This document shows, one piece after another, positions 49,553 through 59,007 of a stretch of DNA of 64,000 bases; the stretch's first letter is position 1, and each line of letters starts with the position of its first letter. Below the pieces are notes generated by a model. It saw nothing but the letters and a program-made list of their open reading frames with translations. It was not told the origin of the DNA and ran no database searches. The position numbers were made by a program, and so were the translations under genes. This DNA comes from Acinetobacter sp. ANC 3781 (lineage in GTDB: Bacteria > Pseudomonadota > Gammaproteobacteria > Pseudomonadales > Moraxellaceae): NCBI RefSeq assembly GCF_004331285.1, contig NZ_SJOH01000008.1, positions 62,001 to 126,000 of the forward strand. The letters run 5' to 3'.

Positions 49553-51040
49553 ATGTCTTTTGCTAAAATTTATACTCGAGGTCTGCTTGGACTTCATGCA
49601 CCTTTAATTGAGGTCGAAGTTCATGTCAGTCAGGGTTTGCCTTCTTTAACCATTGTCGGGCTGCCTGAAGCGGCAGTTCGTGAAAGTAAAGATCGGGTAC
49701 GCTCAGCCATTATTAATAGTGGTTTTCAATTTCCAACTAAGCGTTTAACCATCAATTTAGCTCCGGCAGACTTGCCCAAAGATGGCTCACGTCTCGATTT
49801 ACCCATCGCTTTAGGCATCCTCATCGCATCCGGGCAAATCCCTGAAAATGTTACAGACAATTTGGAGTTTATTGGTGAACTGGCTTTGGATGGGCAACTT
49901 CGTCCCATTACCGGGATTTTGAGTATTGCGATTGCCTGCCAGCAGCTAGGACATCAACTGATCTTGCCAGAACAAAATGCCCAGCAAGCCTCTCAACTGC
50001 CTCATTTTGAAGTTTTTGCAGCCCAGCACCTAAAAGATGTCTGTGATCATCTTTCTAATCAGCAGCCTCTTCAGCAATATCAAGCCAGTCAGACGGCTGC
50101 GCCAGATCAGTACAGATTCGATTTAGCCGATGTCAAAGGTCAACTGCGTCCACGACGCGCTCTGGAAATTGCCGCAGCAGGTGGGCATTCTTTATTGTTC
50201 AAAGGTCCGCCGGGTACAGGTAAAACCCTGTTAGCATCACGGCTTGCCAGTATTTTACCGCCTTTAGATAGCCAGGAAAATCTGGAAGTTGCCAGCATCT
50301 ATTCGGTTTCCAATACCTCGCACCCCTTTGGACAGCGCCCTTTTCGGGCACCGCATCATACTGCTTCAGCGATCGCTCTAGTCGGTGGCGGTTCACATCC
50401 CAAACCCGGTGAAATCACTTTGGCCCATTTAGGGGTCTTATTTCTAGATGAGCTGCCTGAATTTGACCGCAAAGTATTGGAAGTTTTAAGACAGCCGCTG
50501 GAATCTAAAGAAATTGTGATTTCTCGCGCTTCGAGACAAATCACTTTCCCAGCCAATTTTCAGCTGATTGCCGCAATGAATCCCTGCCCCTGTGGCTATG
50601 CTTTTAATCAGGATATTCGTTGCCAATGTTCAGCAGATGCAATTAAGCGTTATCAGAGCCGTATTTCAGGTCCACTCCTCGATCGTATTGATTTGCATCT
50701 GGATGTCCCACCATTACAAGCGCATGAGTTGCAAGATACAGCACCGGTCGAAAATTCACAGACTGTGCGTGAGCGTGTGATTCAAGCTTATAATTTGCAA
50801 ATACAACGACAGCAATGTCTGAATCACGCTTTAAGCCCTAAACAGTTAGAGCAATTTGCTCCCTTGGATACGCAAGCACAAAAAATCATGGAAATGGCAC
50901 AGCAACGCTTAAACCTGTCTGCGCGTGCTTATCATCGGGTATTACGTGTCGCCCGAAGTATTGCGGATTTATCCCAACATTCCGAGATTCAAAGCCAGCA
51001 TTTAACTGAAGCGTTGTCTTATCGGGCACAACAAGGCTAG
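49553..51040 (+). CDS. comM: YifB family Mg-chelatase-like AAA ATPase (ComM)
   Basis: ComM is a hexameric helicase that promotes branch migration during natural transformation. 495 residues: an N-terminal Lon-protease-like domain (EVHVSQGLPSLTIVGLPEAAV), AAA+ core with Walker A GPPGTGKTLLA near residue 220, Walker B VLFLDELPEFD, and the Mg-chelatase segment AMNPCPCGYAF. The gene is intact. In A. baumannii this is the classic landing site of AbaR-type resistance islands, and none is present here. Confidence 0.94.
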   Translation: MSFAKIYTRGLLGLHAPLIEVEVHVSQGLPSLTIVGLPEAAVRESKDRVRSAIINSGFQFPTKRLTINLAPADLPKDGSRLDLPIALGILIASGQIPENVTDNLEFIGELALDGQLRPITGILSIAIACQQLGHQLILPEQNAQQASQLPHFEVFAAQHLKDVCDHLSNQQPLQQYQASQTAAPDQYRFDLADVKGQLRPRRALEIAAAGGHSLLFKGPPGTGKTLLASRLASILPPLDSQENLEVASIYSVSNTSHPFGQRPFRAPHHTASAIALVGGGSHPKPGEITLAHLGVLFLDELPEFDRKVLEVLRQPLESKEIVISRASRQITFPANFQLIAAMNPCPCGYAFNQDIRCQCSADAIKRYQSRISGPLLDRIDLHLDVPPLQAHELQDTAPVENSQTVRERVIQAYNLQIQRQQCLNHALSPKQLEQFAPLDTQAQKIMEMAQQRLNLSARAYHRVLRVARSIADLSQHSEIQSQHLTEALSYRAQQG

Positions 51041-51046
51041 ACCAAA

Positions 51047-51557
51047 ATGCAAATTTTGATCCATAGTGAAAGCCTTGCTGATTAGGCTGCTATTTCAGAT
51101 ATCATCGAATAGGTTTTTTAAGATCAGCAATATTTAAGTCATACTGAACAATTCATTGTGGATGCCTTAAAACGGGCAAATGTGCTGATTTTTTCTTTAG
51201 TTGCCGTTCAAAACCGGAAAATTGTGGGACATATAGCCATCTCCTCTGCCGTGTCAGAATTTCTTCTGGTATTAAAGGCTGGGCTGGCTTGGGACACGTA
51301 TTGCTGTTTTACCTGAATGGCAACGACAAGGTATAGCTTCAGCACTGATTCGATCAAGCGTGAATCAATTGAAAGTGATGGGTACAAAAGACTACGTAGT
51401 TTTAGACGATCCGAATTTCTATTCTTAATTTGGTTTTAAAGCAGTTCTGGAACCAATCCTGGATCCTATACCGACTCAATATTTTCAAGCTTTCTTTTAG
51501 GCGGGCGATATACATCAAAGTCATGTGAGCGATTATTCTGTATTTTCTGCCCTATAA
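51047..51557 (+). pseudogene. Decayed GNAT family N-acetyltransferase
   Basis: The gap after comM holds a broken YhbS-like acetyltransferase. From ATG 51047 one frame reads MQILIHSESLAD, then stop codons at codons 13, 22 and 25, then QQYLSHTEQFIVDALKRANV and SLVAVQNRKIVGHIAISSAV. After a frameshift near 51265-51310 a second frame reads AVLPEWQRQGIASALIRSS (the acetyl-CoA loop), VVLDDPNFYS, a stop, FGFKAVLEP, another stop and HVSDYSVFSAL. The order and spacing match a complete GNAT gene, so this is decay rather than chance. Confidence 0.85.
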
Positions 51558-51628
51558 GCAAAAATAAAGCCTTTCTTTATTTCTAGCGCAAAGAAAGGAA
51601 GTGTCAGTAGCCAATGAATCACCTGCAT

Positions 51629-51661
51629 AAAAACCTCCAAAGCCAAACTTTGAAGGTTTTT
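51629..51661 (-). terminator. Intrinsic terminator of the first TorF-type gene
   Basis: AAAAACCTCCAAAG pairs with CTTTGAAGGTTTTT (one G-U on the minus strand) around a 5-nt loop. It starts 12 bp after the stop of the porin gene at 51674 and ends in T residues on that strand. Confidence 0.8.
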
Positions 51662-51673
51662 AATTATTTGCAA

Positions 51674-52432
51674 TTAGAATGTTTTGGTTAAGGTAAATAC
51701 CGCCCCAGTTTCTACTCCACGGCTTGCCACATGTGGCATACCATCAGTATCAATATCTGTACCTATCGCAGCCAATTCAGCAGTTAGACCACTAACAGAC
51801 GCAAATGAGTAAGTTACACCAGCTTTCCAATCAATATAGCTGTCATCACCCCCAAAATAATTTTCATCTGCCAGTGTATAACCCAGTGCAGCAACACCGC
51901 CAAAACCAGTTGCACCAAAAGGTACAGAATAAGTTGCATTTAGGTACCATGCATCAGTGTCTAAACCCAAGAAATCATTACTGTAGTTAACTGCTGTCAA
52001 TAGACTTGCACCTTGTACAAAAACATCTTTAAATGTCAATTTACCGTATAATTCCAACCAGTTTAAGTCACTTTCACTTGGATAAGCGTAGTACCATAAA
52101 CCTACATCTAATAACGGTTTATTTGCAAAGTTATCCAAAGTCGTTGCAAAACCGATGTAAGGGTCAAGTTCAATGTGGGCTGTACCACCAAAATCAACAT
52201 TTGAACCCCATACACCCGCATATGCACCTGACTCATGTGACAATACAAAACCGGCTTGTACAGCGGGATCATTGAATGTTTGCGTCATACCACGGAAACG
52301 GTAATCTGAGGTTAATGCTGCAGTTCCACTTACGGATAAGCCTAATGGTGATGCAGATGTTTCATCCGCAAAAGTGAACGTAGATGCTGCGCCTAATACA
52401 GCCAGAGATAATGCATTTAAAGTTAATTTCAT
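51674..52432 (-). CDS. TorF family putative outer membrane porin (copy 1)
   Basis: 252 residues from ATG 52432, preceded by a GGGGG ribosome site. The signal peptide is cleaved near FTFA (about residue 22). The mature part begins SVSGTAALTSDYRFRGMTQT, the family opening (TIGR02001-type), and continues as alternating beta strands. It ends in phenylalanine (TLTKTF), the usual signal for BAM-dependent insertion. The substrate is unknown. A second member of the family lies 379 bp upstream on the same strand; that gap holds a terminator and AT-rich promoter DNA but no gene. Confidence 0.85.
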   Translation of the reverse strand: MKLTLNALSLAVLGAASTFTFADETSASPLGLSVSGTAALTSDYRFRGMTQTFNDPAVQAGFVLSHESGAYAGVWGSNVDFGGTAHIELDPYIGFATTLDNFANKPLLDVGLWYYAYPSESDLNWLELYGKLTFKDVFVQGASLLTAVNYSNDFLGLDTDAWYLNATYSVPFGATGFGGVAALGYTLADENYFGGDDSYIDWKAGVTYSFASVSGLTAELAAIGTDIDTDGMPHVASRGVETGAVFTLTKTF

Positions 52433-52752
52433 TGTTTGATTCCCCCACATCGTACTACGACGGTTTTTTTGGTTATTTCGATAAACTCAATGAGGTAATA
52501 GCAATTGCTATGCCAAAAACGAAATACGATCTTTAGAAGCCATCTAGAATAAAAAATAAATGCATATATAGTTTTGTTTATATTGAACTTTAATTAATTA
52601 AAATAAATTTAATTAAAATACAGCTTGTTCGATACTATAACCAATGTGTTCAGTATTGAAATTCACTTCAGCTTTAAAGCAAGAGTCATATTTACTTACA
52701 TCCTGCCTCTTTTTGAAGCTATTTTTTAATCCCACAATTTTATTACGCCTAA

Positions 52753-52790
52753 AAAAAGTGCACAAATTTAAAACAATTTATGCACTTTTA
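52753..52790 (-). terminator. Intrinsic terminator of the second TorF-type gene
   Basis: AAAAGTGCACAAATT and AATTTATGCACTTTT form an almost perfect stem. On the minus strand it is followed by a run of T, 22 bp after the stop at 52812. Confidence 0.75.
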
Positions 52791-52811
52791 AAAAACTTAC
52801 AGTTTTTAGGC

Positions 52812-53588
52812 TTAAAAATTAAAATTCAAACCGAATACAACTTGATCATCAAAATCTGTATCGAAGCGATCCTTACCACCGACCACATAATCAAAAGATG
52901 CTGTCGCACCCGTATTGGCAATTTCTTTACTCATACCTATACGCGCTTCATTAAAAGCAACTTCATTTTTAGTTTCAATCATGCTGTCATCACGACTACT
53001 GTTATAAACAGATGCGCCAATTGATGTATTCAACATAAAGTTTTGCGGCAAAGCATAACTGTACGCTGCACTTAAATACACATCTCCTGCGTTAGCGAAA
53101 GAAGCATCTGTAAGCATTAGGGATGTACTCAAAGTTAAGTTTTTATAAGCCAATTCACCTAATATATCAAATGCTGTAGTTTTACGTTCATCGCCATCTT
53201 CAGCATAAACTGTACCGCCATCTTGGTAGTAATAAGCAGTTCCTTGAACTTTATAGCGCCAATCCGGGTTAATGTCTTGCGCATACGCCACATAAAAATC
53301 ATGTTCAAAACCATGATCTTTATCTTTACTATTATCAGACGGGTCATAACCGAGTGTTGAACCCCAATATCCTACGCTAACACCACTTTGATGTGCATAC
53401 TCAATGCCAGCTTGCAGAGCGACATCATCATTTTCAACTCCACCACGGAAAATATATTTATTGACCACAGCAAAACTGCCTGTTAATGCTCCCGCTGCCG
53501 ATAAAGTTGACTGTTCTTCAGCAAATGCAGGTATTGTGTTCATGGCAAGCAATAAAGATAACGCAACTTTGTGTGAATTTTGCAGCAT
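52812..53588 (-). CDS. TorF family putative outer membrane porin (copy 2)
   Basis: 258 residues with a signal peptide ending PAFA (about residue 23). The family opening is present (LTGSFAVVNKYIFRGGVEN), followed by beta-barrel strands and a terminal phenylalanine (VVFGLNFNF). It is clearly diverged from copy 1, including an acidic loop (DPSDNSKDKDHGFEHD), so this is an old duplication or two separate acquisitions. Each copy has its own terminator. Confidence 0.83.
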   Translation of the reverse strand: MLQNSHKVALSLLLAMNTIPAFAEEQSTLSAAGALTGSFAVVNKYIFRGGVENDDVALQAGIEYAHQSGVSVGYWGSTLGYDPSDNSKDKDHGFEHDFYVAYAQDINPDWRYKVQGTAYYYQDGGTVYAEDGDERKTTAFDILGELAYKNLTLSTSLMLTDASFANAGDVYLSAAYSYALPQNFMLNTSIGASVYNSSRDDSMIETKNEVAFNEARIGMSKEIANTGATASFDYVVGGKDRFDTDFDDQVVFGLNFNF

Positions 53589-54167
53589 TTTTACCCCGTG
53601 TAGAATCAGTTAAAGATTCTGTTCAACGATGAATTTGGCTGCGGATTTTAAAACTTTTTTATCCTTCTTGGTCAATTATTTAGATCAATCTAACTTACTT
53701 TCATTCAACTAATAATCAATAAGTCAGCTTAATATTGAAGTAAATTAAATTTTTAGATTAAAAATTTAGATGAAATTTGCAGAGAGATACAATTTTTTAA
53801 AAATTTCTGATTATTCACTCGCCTTTTTATGAACATTCCTAAATCCGGGCTTTTAATCCATACTAGACTAAAGTCTAAAACAGCAAAGTTTCATAAAATT
53901 TAGCTTAATTAGTAAATTTCAGCTGTATTTAACTGTTCAAAACTCCTTATCAAGTCAGTTATACTTTAAATATATTATTGTTTTGTAAAATAATTTTAAC
54001 AAATAGCAAAATTTAAATATTTTTATTAACTCAAAGGTGCAACATTATATTCAAAGAATGCATAACTTTAATGAAATAAAATCAATAAAAAAAAGATTTT
54101 TTTGCTCTACATTACGTATACAATTCCTTCAATTTCTTCGTCCAATTTTGTATAAGGCCTTCTCCCA
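53589..54167. other. 579-bp AT-rich intergenic region between porin genes
   Basis: No gene supported on either strand. It must contain the divergent promoters of the TorF copy 2 and OprD-type genes. I see a perfect palindrome TAGACT-AA-AGTCTA at 53864-53877 and AT-only inverted repeats near 53745-53767, but no recognisable named operator. Confidence 0.6.
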
Positions 54168-55493
54168 ATGCAAAAAACACAAAAACTTACTTTAGCGATT
54201 TTAATTCAAGCTGCATTAATCTCAACGGCCTATGCGAGCGAGCAAAGCGAAGCTAAAGGCTTTATAGAAGATGCTGAAGGTTCGGTTTTATTCCGTACCG
54301 GTTTTATTGACCGCGATAAGAAAAATGTTCCAGCAGGTACAGATACTCGCTCTTCAGCACAATCTGCAATTTTTGATTTAGAGTCTGGATACACTAAAGG
54401 TGTTGTTGGGTTCGGTGTAGGTATTGTCGGTGATGCATCCTTCAAGTTGGGTGACAACAAGCATGCCGGTAACCAAATGATTCCACGTGAAACATTAAAT
54501 GGCAAAAAACAAGCTGGTGATACCTATGATCACTGGGCACGCGGCGGCGCAAATGTAAAAGCACGTATTTCTAACACCGAAGTACGTTACGGTACTCAAG
54601 TTTTAGACTTGCCTGTTCTTGCCAGCAACACTGGGCGCATGGTTCCTGAATACTTTGAAGGCGTACTTGCCACCAGCCGCGAAATTAACGGTCTAGAACT
54701 GACAGCCGGTAAATTCACCAAGAACCAAATGTCTGAACAGATCAATACTGACGGTAACCGTTTAGACCAGGCGGTAGTTTGGGGAGCTAAATACAAATTC
54801 AGTGATGCCTTAAATGCATCTTACTTTGGCTTAGACAGCAAAAATAAATTAGACCGTCATTATGTCAACGCCAACTATAAGCAAGCTTTAGCCAACGACA
54901 GTTCATTAACTTATGACTTCAGCGGTTATCATACTAAATTTGATAAAAACGCGACTACATATTCTTCGACTGGTGAAGTTGCTCCCGACTATGCAACAAC
55001 AGGTGTTGCTGGTGTAGAAAAGACCAATAATATTTGGGCTATTTCAGGTACTTATAATACTGGTGCACATAATCTTATGCTTGCTTACCAGCAAAATACT
55101 GGCAATGTCGGTTATGACTATGGTCAAAATGCTGATGGCTTTCAAAGCGTTTACTTGCCAAATTCTTACTTGTCTGACTTCGTCGGCAACCATGAAAAAT
55201 CTGCACAAGTTCAATACAGCTATAACTTCAAAAACCAAGGCTTAGCTGGCTTGAACTGGACCACTGCTTATGTCTATGGTTGGGACATCAATGTTGCAGG
55301 TCAAACAAACGAAGGTAAAGAAAACGAGTTCTTTAACCAGGTGAAATATACGGTTCAAAGTGGTTTTGCCAAGGATGCCAGCCTGCGTGTACGTAACTCA
55401 ATCTACCGCGCTAATAATGTCTACGAAAATGCCTACATTGGTGATACCAATGAATGGCGTGTTTTCCTAGATATTCCTGTGAAATTATTTTAA
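54168..55493 (+). CDS. OprD family outer membrane porin
   Basis: 441-residue beta-barrel of the OprD/Occ substrate-specific channel family. The signal peptide ends TAYAS (about residue 23). The mature start GFIEDAEGSVLFRTGFIDRD resembles the OprD family opening with its short plug-loop strand. Later it has RYGTQVLDLPVLASNTGRMVPEYFEG, a loop typical of the family. The last residue is phenylalanine (IPVKLF). Family members take up small acids or basic amino acids; the substrate here is not evident. A strong terminator follows. Confidence 0.9.
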   Translation: MQKTQKLTLAILIQAALISTAYASEQSEAKGFIEDAEGSVLFRTGFIDRDKKNVPAGTDTRSSAQSAIFDLESGYTKGVVGFGVGIVGDASFKLGDNKHAGNQMIPRETLNGKKQAGDTYDHWARGGANVKARISNTEVRYGTQVLDLPVLASNTGRMVPEYFEGVLATSREINGLELTAGKFTKNQMSEQINTDGNRLDQAVVWGAKYKFSDALNASYFGLDSKNKLDRHYVNANYKQALANDSSLTYDFSGYHTKFDKNATTYSSTGEVAPDYATTGVAGVEKTNNIWAISGTYNTGAHNLMLAYQQNTGNVGYDYGQNADGFQSVYLPNSYLSDFVGNHEKSAQVQYSYNFKNQGLAGLNWTTAYVYGWDINVAGQTNEGKENEFFNQVKYTVQSGFAKDASLRVRNSIYRANNVYENAYIGDTNEWRVFLDIPVKLF

Positions 55494-55514
55494 TTTACAG
55501 TAAGTTTAAGAGCT

Positions 55515-55544
55515 AAAAAAACCTGCACATTGTGCAGGTTTTTT
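55515..55544. terminator. Intrinsic terminator between the OprD-type gene and ppa
   Basis: AAAAAACCTGCACA and TGTGCAGGTTTTTT are perfect complements with almost no loop spacer; A and T runs allow use from both sides. Confidence 0.88.
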
Positions 55545-55590
55545 ATTTGCTCAAGTTTAACTAAAAAGTTCAACTTCATAGCAAACGGAA

Positions 55591-56127
55591 TTATTTATTC
55601 GCAGCTTTATATGCTTCAATTGAGCTAAGCACTTCTTGTTTCGCAACATCAGCACCTTCCCAACCACTTAACTTAACCCATTTTCCTGGTTCTAAGTCCT
55701 TGTAGTGCTGGAAGAAGTGTTCAATTTGACTGATCAATAACGGAGGAAGATCAGTGTACTCCTGAACATCTTTGTAGATTGGTGTTAGTTTTTCGTGCGG
55801 TACAGCAACCAGCTTCGCATCAATACCACCGTCATCTTCCATGTTTAATTTACCGACAGGGCGGCAACGAATCACTGAACCTGGTTCAACTGGATATGGT
55901 GTTACAACCAATACGTCTAATGGGTCGCCATCTAGAGACAAGGTATTTGGTACATAACCGTAGTTTGCTGGGTAGAACATTGCTGTACCCATGAAACGGT
56001 CTACGAATAAAGCATCTGAATCTTTGTCGATTTCATATTTGATTGGTGCTGCATTTGCAGGAATTTCAATAATGACATAGATGTCGTTTGGTGCATCTTT
56101 ACCCGCTGGGATATTGCTGTAGCTCAT
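55591..56127 (-). CDS. ppa: Inorganic pyrophosphatase
   Basis: Soluble family I pyrophosphatase that hydrolyses PPi released by biosynthesis. 178 residues from ATG 56127; an upstream TTG at 56145 adds six residues and is less likely. The signature DGDPLDVLV is intact, preceded by [14 protein letters not shown] and followed by the acidic [10 protein letters not shown] segment. Single gene. Confidence 0.96.
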   Translation of the reverse strand: MSYSNIPAGKDAPNDIYVIIEIPANAAPIKYEIDKDSDALFVDRFMGTAMFYPANYGYVPNTLSLDGDPLDVLVVTPYPVEPGSVIRCRPVGKLNMEDDGGIDAKLVAVPHEKLTPIYKDVQEYTDLPPLLISQIEHFFQHYKDLEPGKWVKLSGWEGADVAKQEVLSSIEAYKAANK

Positions 56128-56256
56128 AGCATCACTCTTTAACAAGTTAAATCTTATTTAAACCGGCACGATTATAACGGTTTTTGAGAATTAAATAACT
56201 TTGTGATTATACATCCGCCAAGCCAAAATATGTATTTCCACAGACTGATGTCACTG

Positions 56257-56655
56257 TTAAGTTAATTTAATCACCAGAAGTAATAAGCAAATTGGACATA
56301 GTAAAGACAAGATCCAAATAATGCTACGCAACGTTGCCCAATTGGCCAAATAGCAAATGCCATAAATAATACGCAGCACGATATAGGCAATACCAAAAGT
56401 CATGATTACGGTTTGAGGAACCACCATATATTCCGCCATTAAAATAGCAGCAATAAATAAAGGTAAACTTTCAAAACTATTTTGCTGTGCTGCATTAGCA
56501 CGTGCGGCCAAGCCAGTGGTTTTAGATAAAAAATCGCGCGGATTTTGATTATCTCGTCCTTTAAAGCCAGAGGTTTTTTTTGCAATCATTGTAAAAACGT
56601 AAGGCAATAAACATGCAATTAAGATGAGATAGATTATTCCGCTGATGTTTTGCAT
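56257..56655 (-). CDS. MAPEG family membrane protein
   Basis: 132 residues with four predicted membrane helices. The MAPEG pattern is seen in the loop with NPRDFLSKTTGLAARANAAQ and in NSFESLPLFIAAIL, where the conserved E and R/N residues bind glutathione in characterised relatives. The bacterial function is not established. It is divergent from the small membrane protein gene at 56762. Confidence 0.85.
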   Translation of the reverse strand: MQNISGIIYLILIACLLPYVFTMIAKKTSGFKGRDNQNPRDFLSKTTGLAARANAAQQNSFESLPLFIAAILMAEYMVVPQTVIMTFGIAYIVLRIIYGICYLANWATLRSIIWILSLLCPICLLLLVIKLT

Positions 56656-56761
56656 CTGATTTTTCTCATTAAGATTTTCTGCCCAGTATCATAGCATGAC
56701 GGTTCAGTAATAATTTTTGTTAAATTATAATGTTTTTATTAATGAGGAATAAGGATCTCTT

Positions 56762-57142
56762 ATGGTCAACCCAGATCAGCAAATAATGTTGGATGTCCTT
56801 GAAAAACAGCGTTTGCATCAACTTAAAGTAGATCGTGTACTCAAAATTGTGTTGCCGATTGTGGGATTTTTACTTGCAGTCATGTGTGCCAACTTCAATA
56901 GACTTTCTCTGATTTTCACCATTGTTATATCAATCGTCGCACTTTGGATGGTGGGAATTAAGCGTCAAGCCCTGTGGATATGGACTACAGTCGTTGCCCT
57001 CTATTGTGTGCTTGATAATTTATATAGCTTTGGTTCATTTGATTTAAAGCGATATATTTATCAGTTCGGTAGCATCACGACCTTTATCTGGATTATGGGT
57101 ATAGGGCGTCCTTATATTGATCGCTGGTTGATGAAAGATTAA
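56762..57142 (+). CDS. Hypothetical membrane protein (126 residues)
   Basis: Cytoplasmic N-terminal helix with basic residues (DVLEKQRLHQLKVDRVLK), then about four membrane helices between residues 28 and 118. Short loops, no cysteine motif, and a C-terminal IDRWLMKD tail. The ATG at 56762 has GAGGA about 15 bp upstream. I do not recognise the family. It ends at a bidirectional terminator shared with fadD. Confidence 0.7.
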   Translation: MVNPDQQIMLDVLEKQRLHQLKVDRVLKIVLPIVGFLLAVMCANFNRLSLIFTIVISIVALWMVGIKRQALWIWTTVVALYCVLDNLYSFGSFDLKRYIYQFGSITTFIWIMGIGRPYIDRWLMKD

Positions 57143-57146
57143 AAAT

Positions 57147-57174
57147 AAAAAAGCGCCGAGAACGGCGCTTTTTT
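57147..57174. terminator. Bidirectional terminator before fadD
   Basis: AAAAAAGCGCCG-AGAA-CGGCGCTTTTTT is a perfect 12-bp stem between the convergent membrane protein gene and fadD. Confidence 0.92.
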
Positions 57175-57184
57175 ATTGCATGGT

Positions 57185-58861
57185 TTATGCTGTTTTACGT
57201 AAATCTTTACGTAAGATTTTGCCTACGTTTGATTTTGGCAATTCATCCATAAACTCAACATAGCGCGGGCGTTTATAACCGGTTAAGTTTTCTTTAGCGA
57301 AAGCAAGTACTTCTTCAGTGGTTAAAGACGGATCTTTTTTCACCACAAACAACTTAGGTACTTCACCCGATTTTTCATCAGGTACACCAATTGCTGCAAC
57401 TTCCAATACTTTTGGATGTTTAGAGACCACGTCTTCAATTTCAGATGGATAAACATTAAAACCAGAAACCAGAATCATGTCTTTTTTACGGTCTACAATC
57501 TTCACATAACCGCGAGCATCCATAATACCGATATCACCGGTACGGAAGAAACCATTGGTCATGACTTTTTCAGTTTCATCTGGACGGTTCCAATAGCCTT
57601 TCATGACTTGTGGACCACGAATCGAAATTTCACCCTGCTCGCCCAGTGCCACTTCATTGCCATCATCATCCAGAATCGCAACTTCAGTTAGTGGCAACGG
57701 AATACCAATCGTGCCGCTAAATTCCATTGATGAAGGCGGGTTTGCAGTCGCAACCGGCGAAGTTTCTGATAAACCATAACCTTCAATGATGTTGGTACCG
57801 GTAATTTTTTTCCATGCTTCAGCTGTAGAAGCCAGAACAGCCATACCCCCACCCATCGCCATTTTAAGGTTGCTATGGTCAAGTTGCTTAAACTCTTCAT
57901 TGTTCACCAATGCATTAAACAAAGTGTTTACTGCCGGGAAGAATGACGGACGGTATTTGCGCAATTCTTTCATTACCGCGGGCAAGTCACGCGGGTTTGG
58001 AATCAGAATATTGGCTTGACCTTTATACATGCCGTACATGGCACACACCATGAATGCAAAAATATGATAAAGCGGTAATGCACAGAAAATACGGTCATCT
58101 TTCGCGCCATCTTGTGCACCAAATTTACTTTGGAAAATACCGTCACACTGCAACATGTTTGCAACAAGATTACGATGTGTCAGCTCTGCACCTTTAGAAA
58201 CACCAGTCGTACCACCAGTGTATTGCAGTACAGCAGTATCACTTAAAGTCAAACTTGGACGTTTATAGTTGCTTGCGCTGACTTTAGACATTGCAGCATT
58301 AAATTTGATATGTCCTGGAATATCCCAAGCTGGAATTTGCTTGCGTACTGAACGCAATACAAAATTCACTAATGTGCCTTTTAATGCACCTAACATATCG
58401 CCAACAGAAGCCACGACCACATGCTTCACAGGTGTTTTACCAATAATTGCTTGATAAACTGTTGCAAAGTTTTCAATGATCACCAATGCTTCCGCACCCG
58501 AATCATTCAGTTGGTGTTCAAGTTCACGCGAGGTATAGAGTGGATTCACATTCACAAGTACCAAACCTGCACGGAATACACCCAGTGCCACCACTGGATA
58601 TTGCAGCACGTTTGGCATCATTACTGCAACGCGAGAACCTTTTGCCAAACCTAAGCTTTGTAAATAGGTTGCAAATTTACGGCTTGCTTCTTCTAGTTCA
58701 TTAAATGTTAAGACTTTATCCATAAAGATAAAGGCATCACGCGAACCAAATTTTTGAAAATTACGTTCAAAAACATCATTAAGTGAGGTATTTTCTGGTG
58801 GTAATTCTACTGTTTCCGGAATTCCTGTTTTCTGGTATTCAGCGAACCAAATTTTTTCCAT
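57185..58861 (-). CDS. fadD: Long-chain fatty acid--CoA ligase
   Basis: Acyl-CoA synthetase that activates fatty acids for beta-oxidation, 558 residues. Adenylate-forming motifs are intact: YTGGTTGVSKGAELTH near residue 220, GYGLSETSP near 355, and the hinge and catalytic C-domain segment GFFRTGDIGIMD then VDRKKDMILVSGFNVYP. The final lysine-containing PKSNVGKILRKDLR is present. It opens with MEKIWFAEYQKTGIP, close to other Acinetobacter and Pseudomonas FadD proteins. Single gene. Confidence 0.93.
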   Translation of the reverse strand: MEKIWFAEYQKTGIPETVELPPENTSLNDVFERNFQKFGSRDAFIFMDKVLTFNELEEASRKFATYLQSLGLAKGSRVAVMMPNVLQYPVVALGVFRAGLVLVNVNPLYTSRELEHQLNDSGAEALVIIENFATVYQAIIGKTPVKHVVVASVGDMLGALKGTLVNFVLRSVRKQIPAWDIPGHIKFNAAMSKVSASNYKRPSLTLSDTAVLQYTGGTTGVSKGAELTHRNLVANMLQCDGIFQSKFGAQDGAKDDRIFCALPLYHIFAFMVCAMYGMYKGQANILIPNPRDLPAVMKELRKYRPSFFPAVNTLFNALVNNEEFKQLDHSNLKMAMGGGMAVLASTAEAWKKITGTNIIEGYGLSETSPVATANPPSSMEFSGTIGIPLPLTEVAILDDDGNEVALGEQGEISIRGPQVMKGYWNRPDETEKVMTNGFFRTGDIGIMDARGYVKIVDRKKDMILVSGFNVYPSEIEDVVSKHPKVLEVAAIGVPDEKSGEVPKLFVVKKDPSLTTEEVLAFAKENLTGYKRPRYVEFMDELPKSNVGKILRKDLRKTA

Positions 58862-59007
58862 AACGCCCTTCTCTCCAATCTATAATCCTTAGTTTTCAAC
58901 TGTTTTTCAATGTTATGCTGATTATTTAACTTGTTTATGCATAACATGACATCCATTTACACGAATACGAATCATATATAACGTATTTTGATCAATGGAT
59001 GCTAGTT

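Noticed and set aside
53864..53877. Palindrome TAGACT-AA-AGTCTA as a named operator upstream of the OprD-type gene
   Set aside because: It is a perfect but short palindrome in very AT-rich DNA, 290 bp from the gene. It does not match an operator I know.
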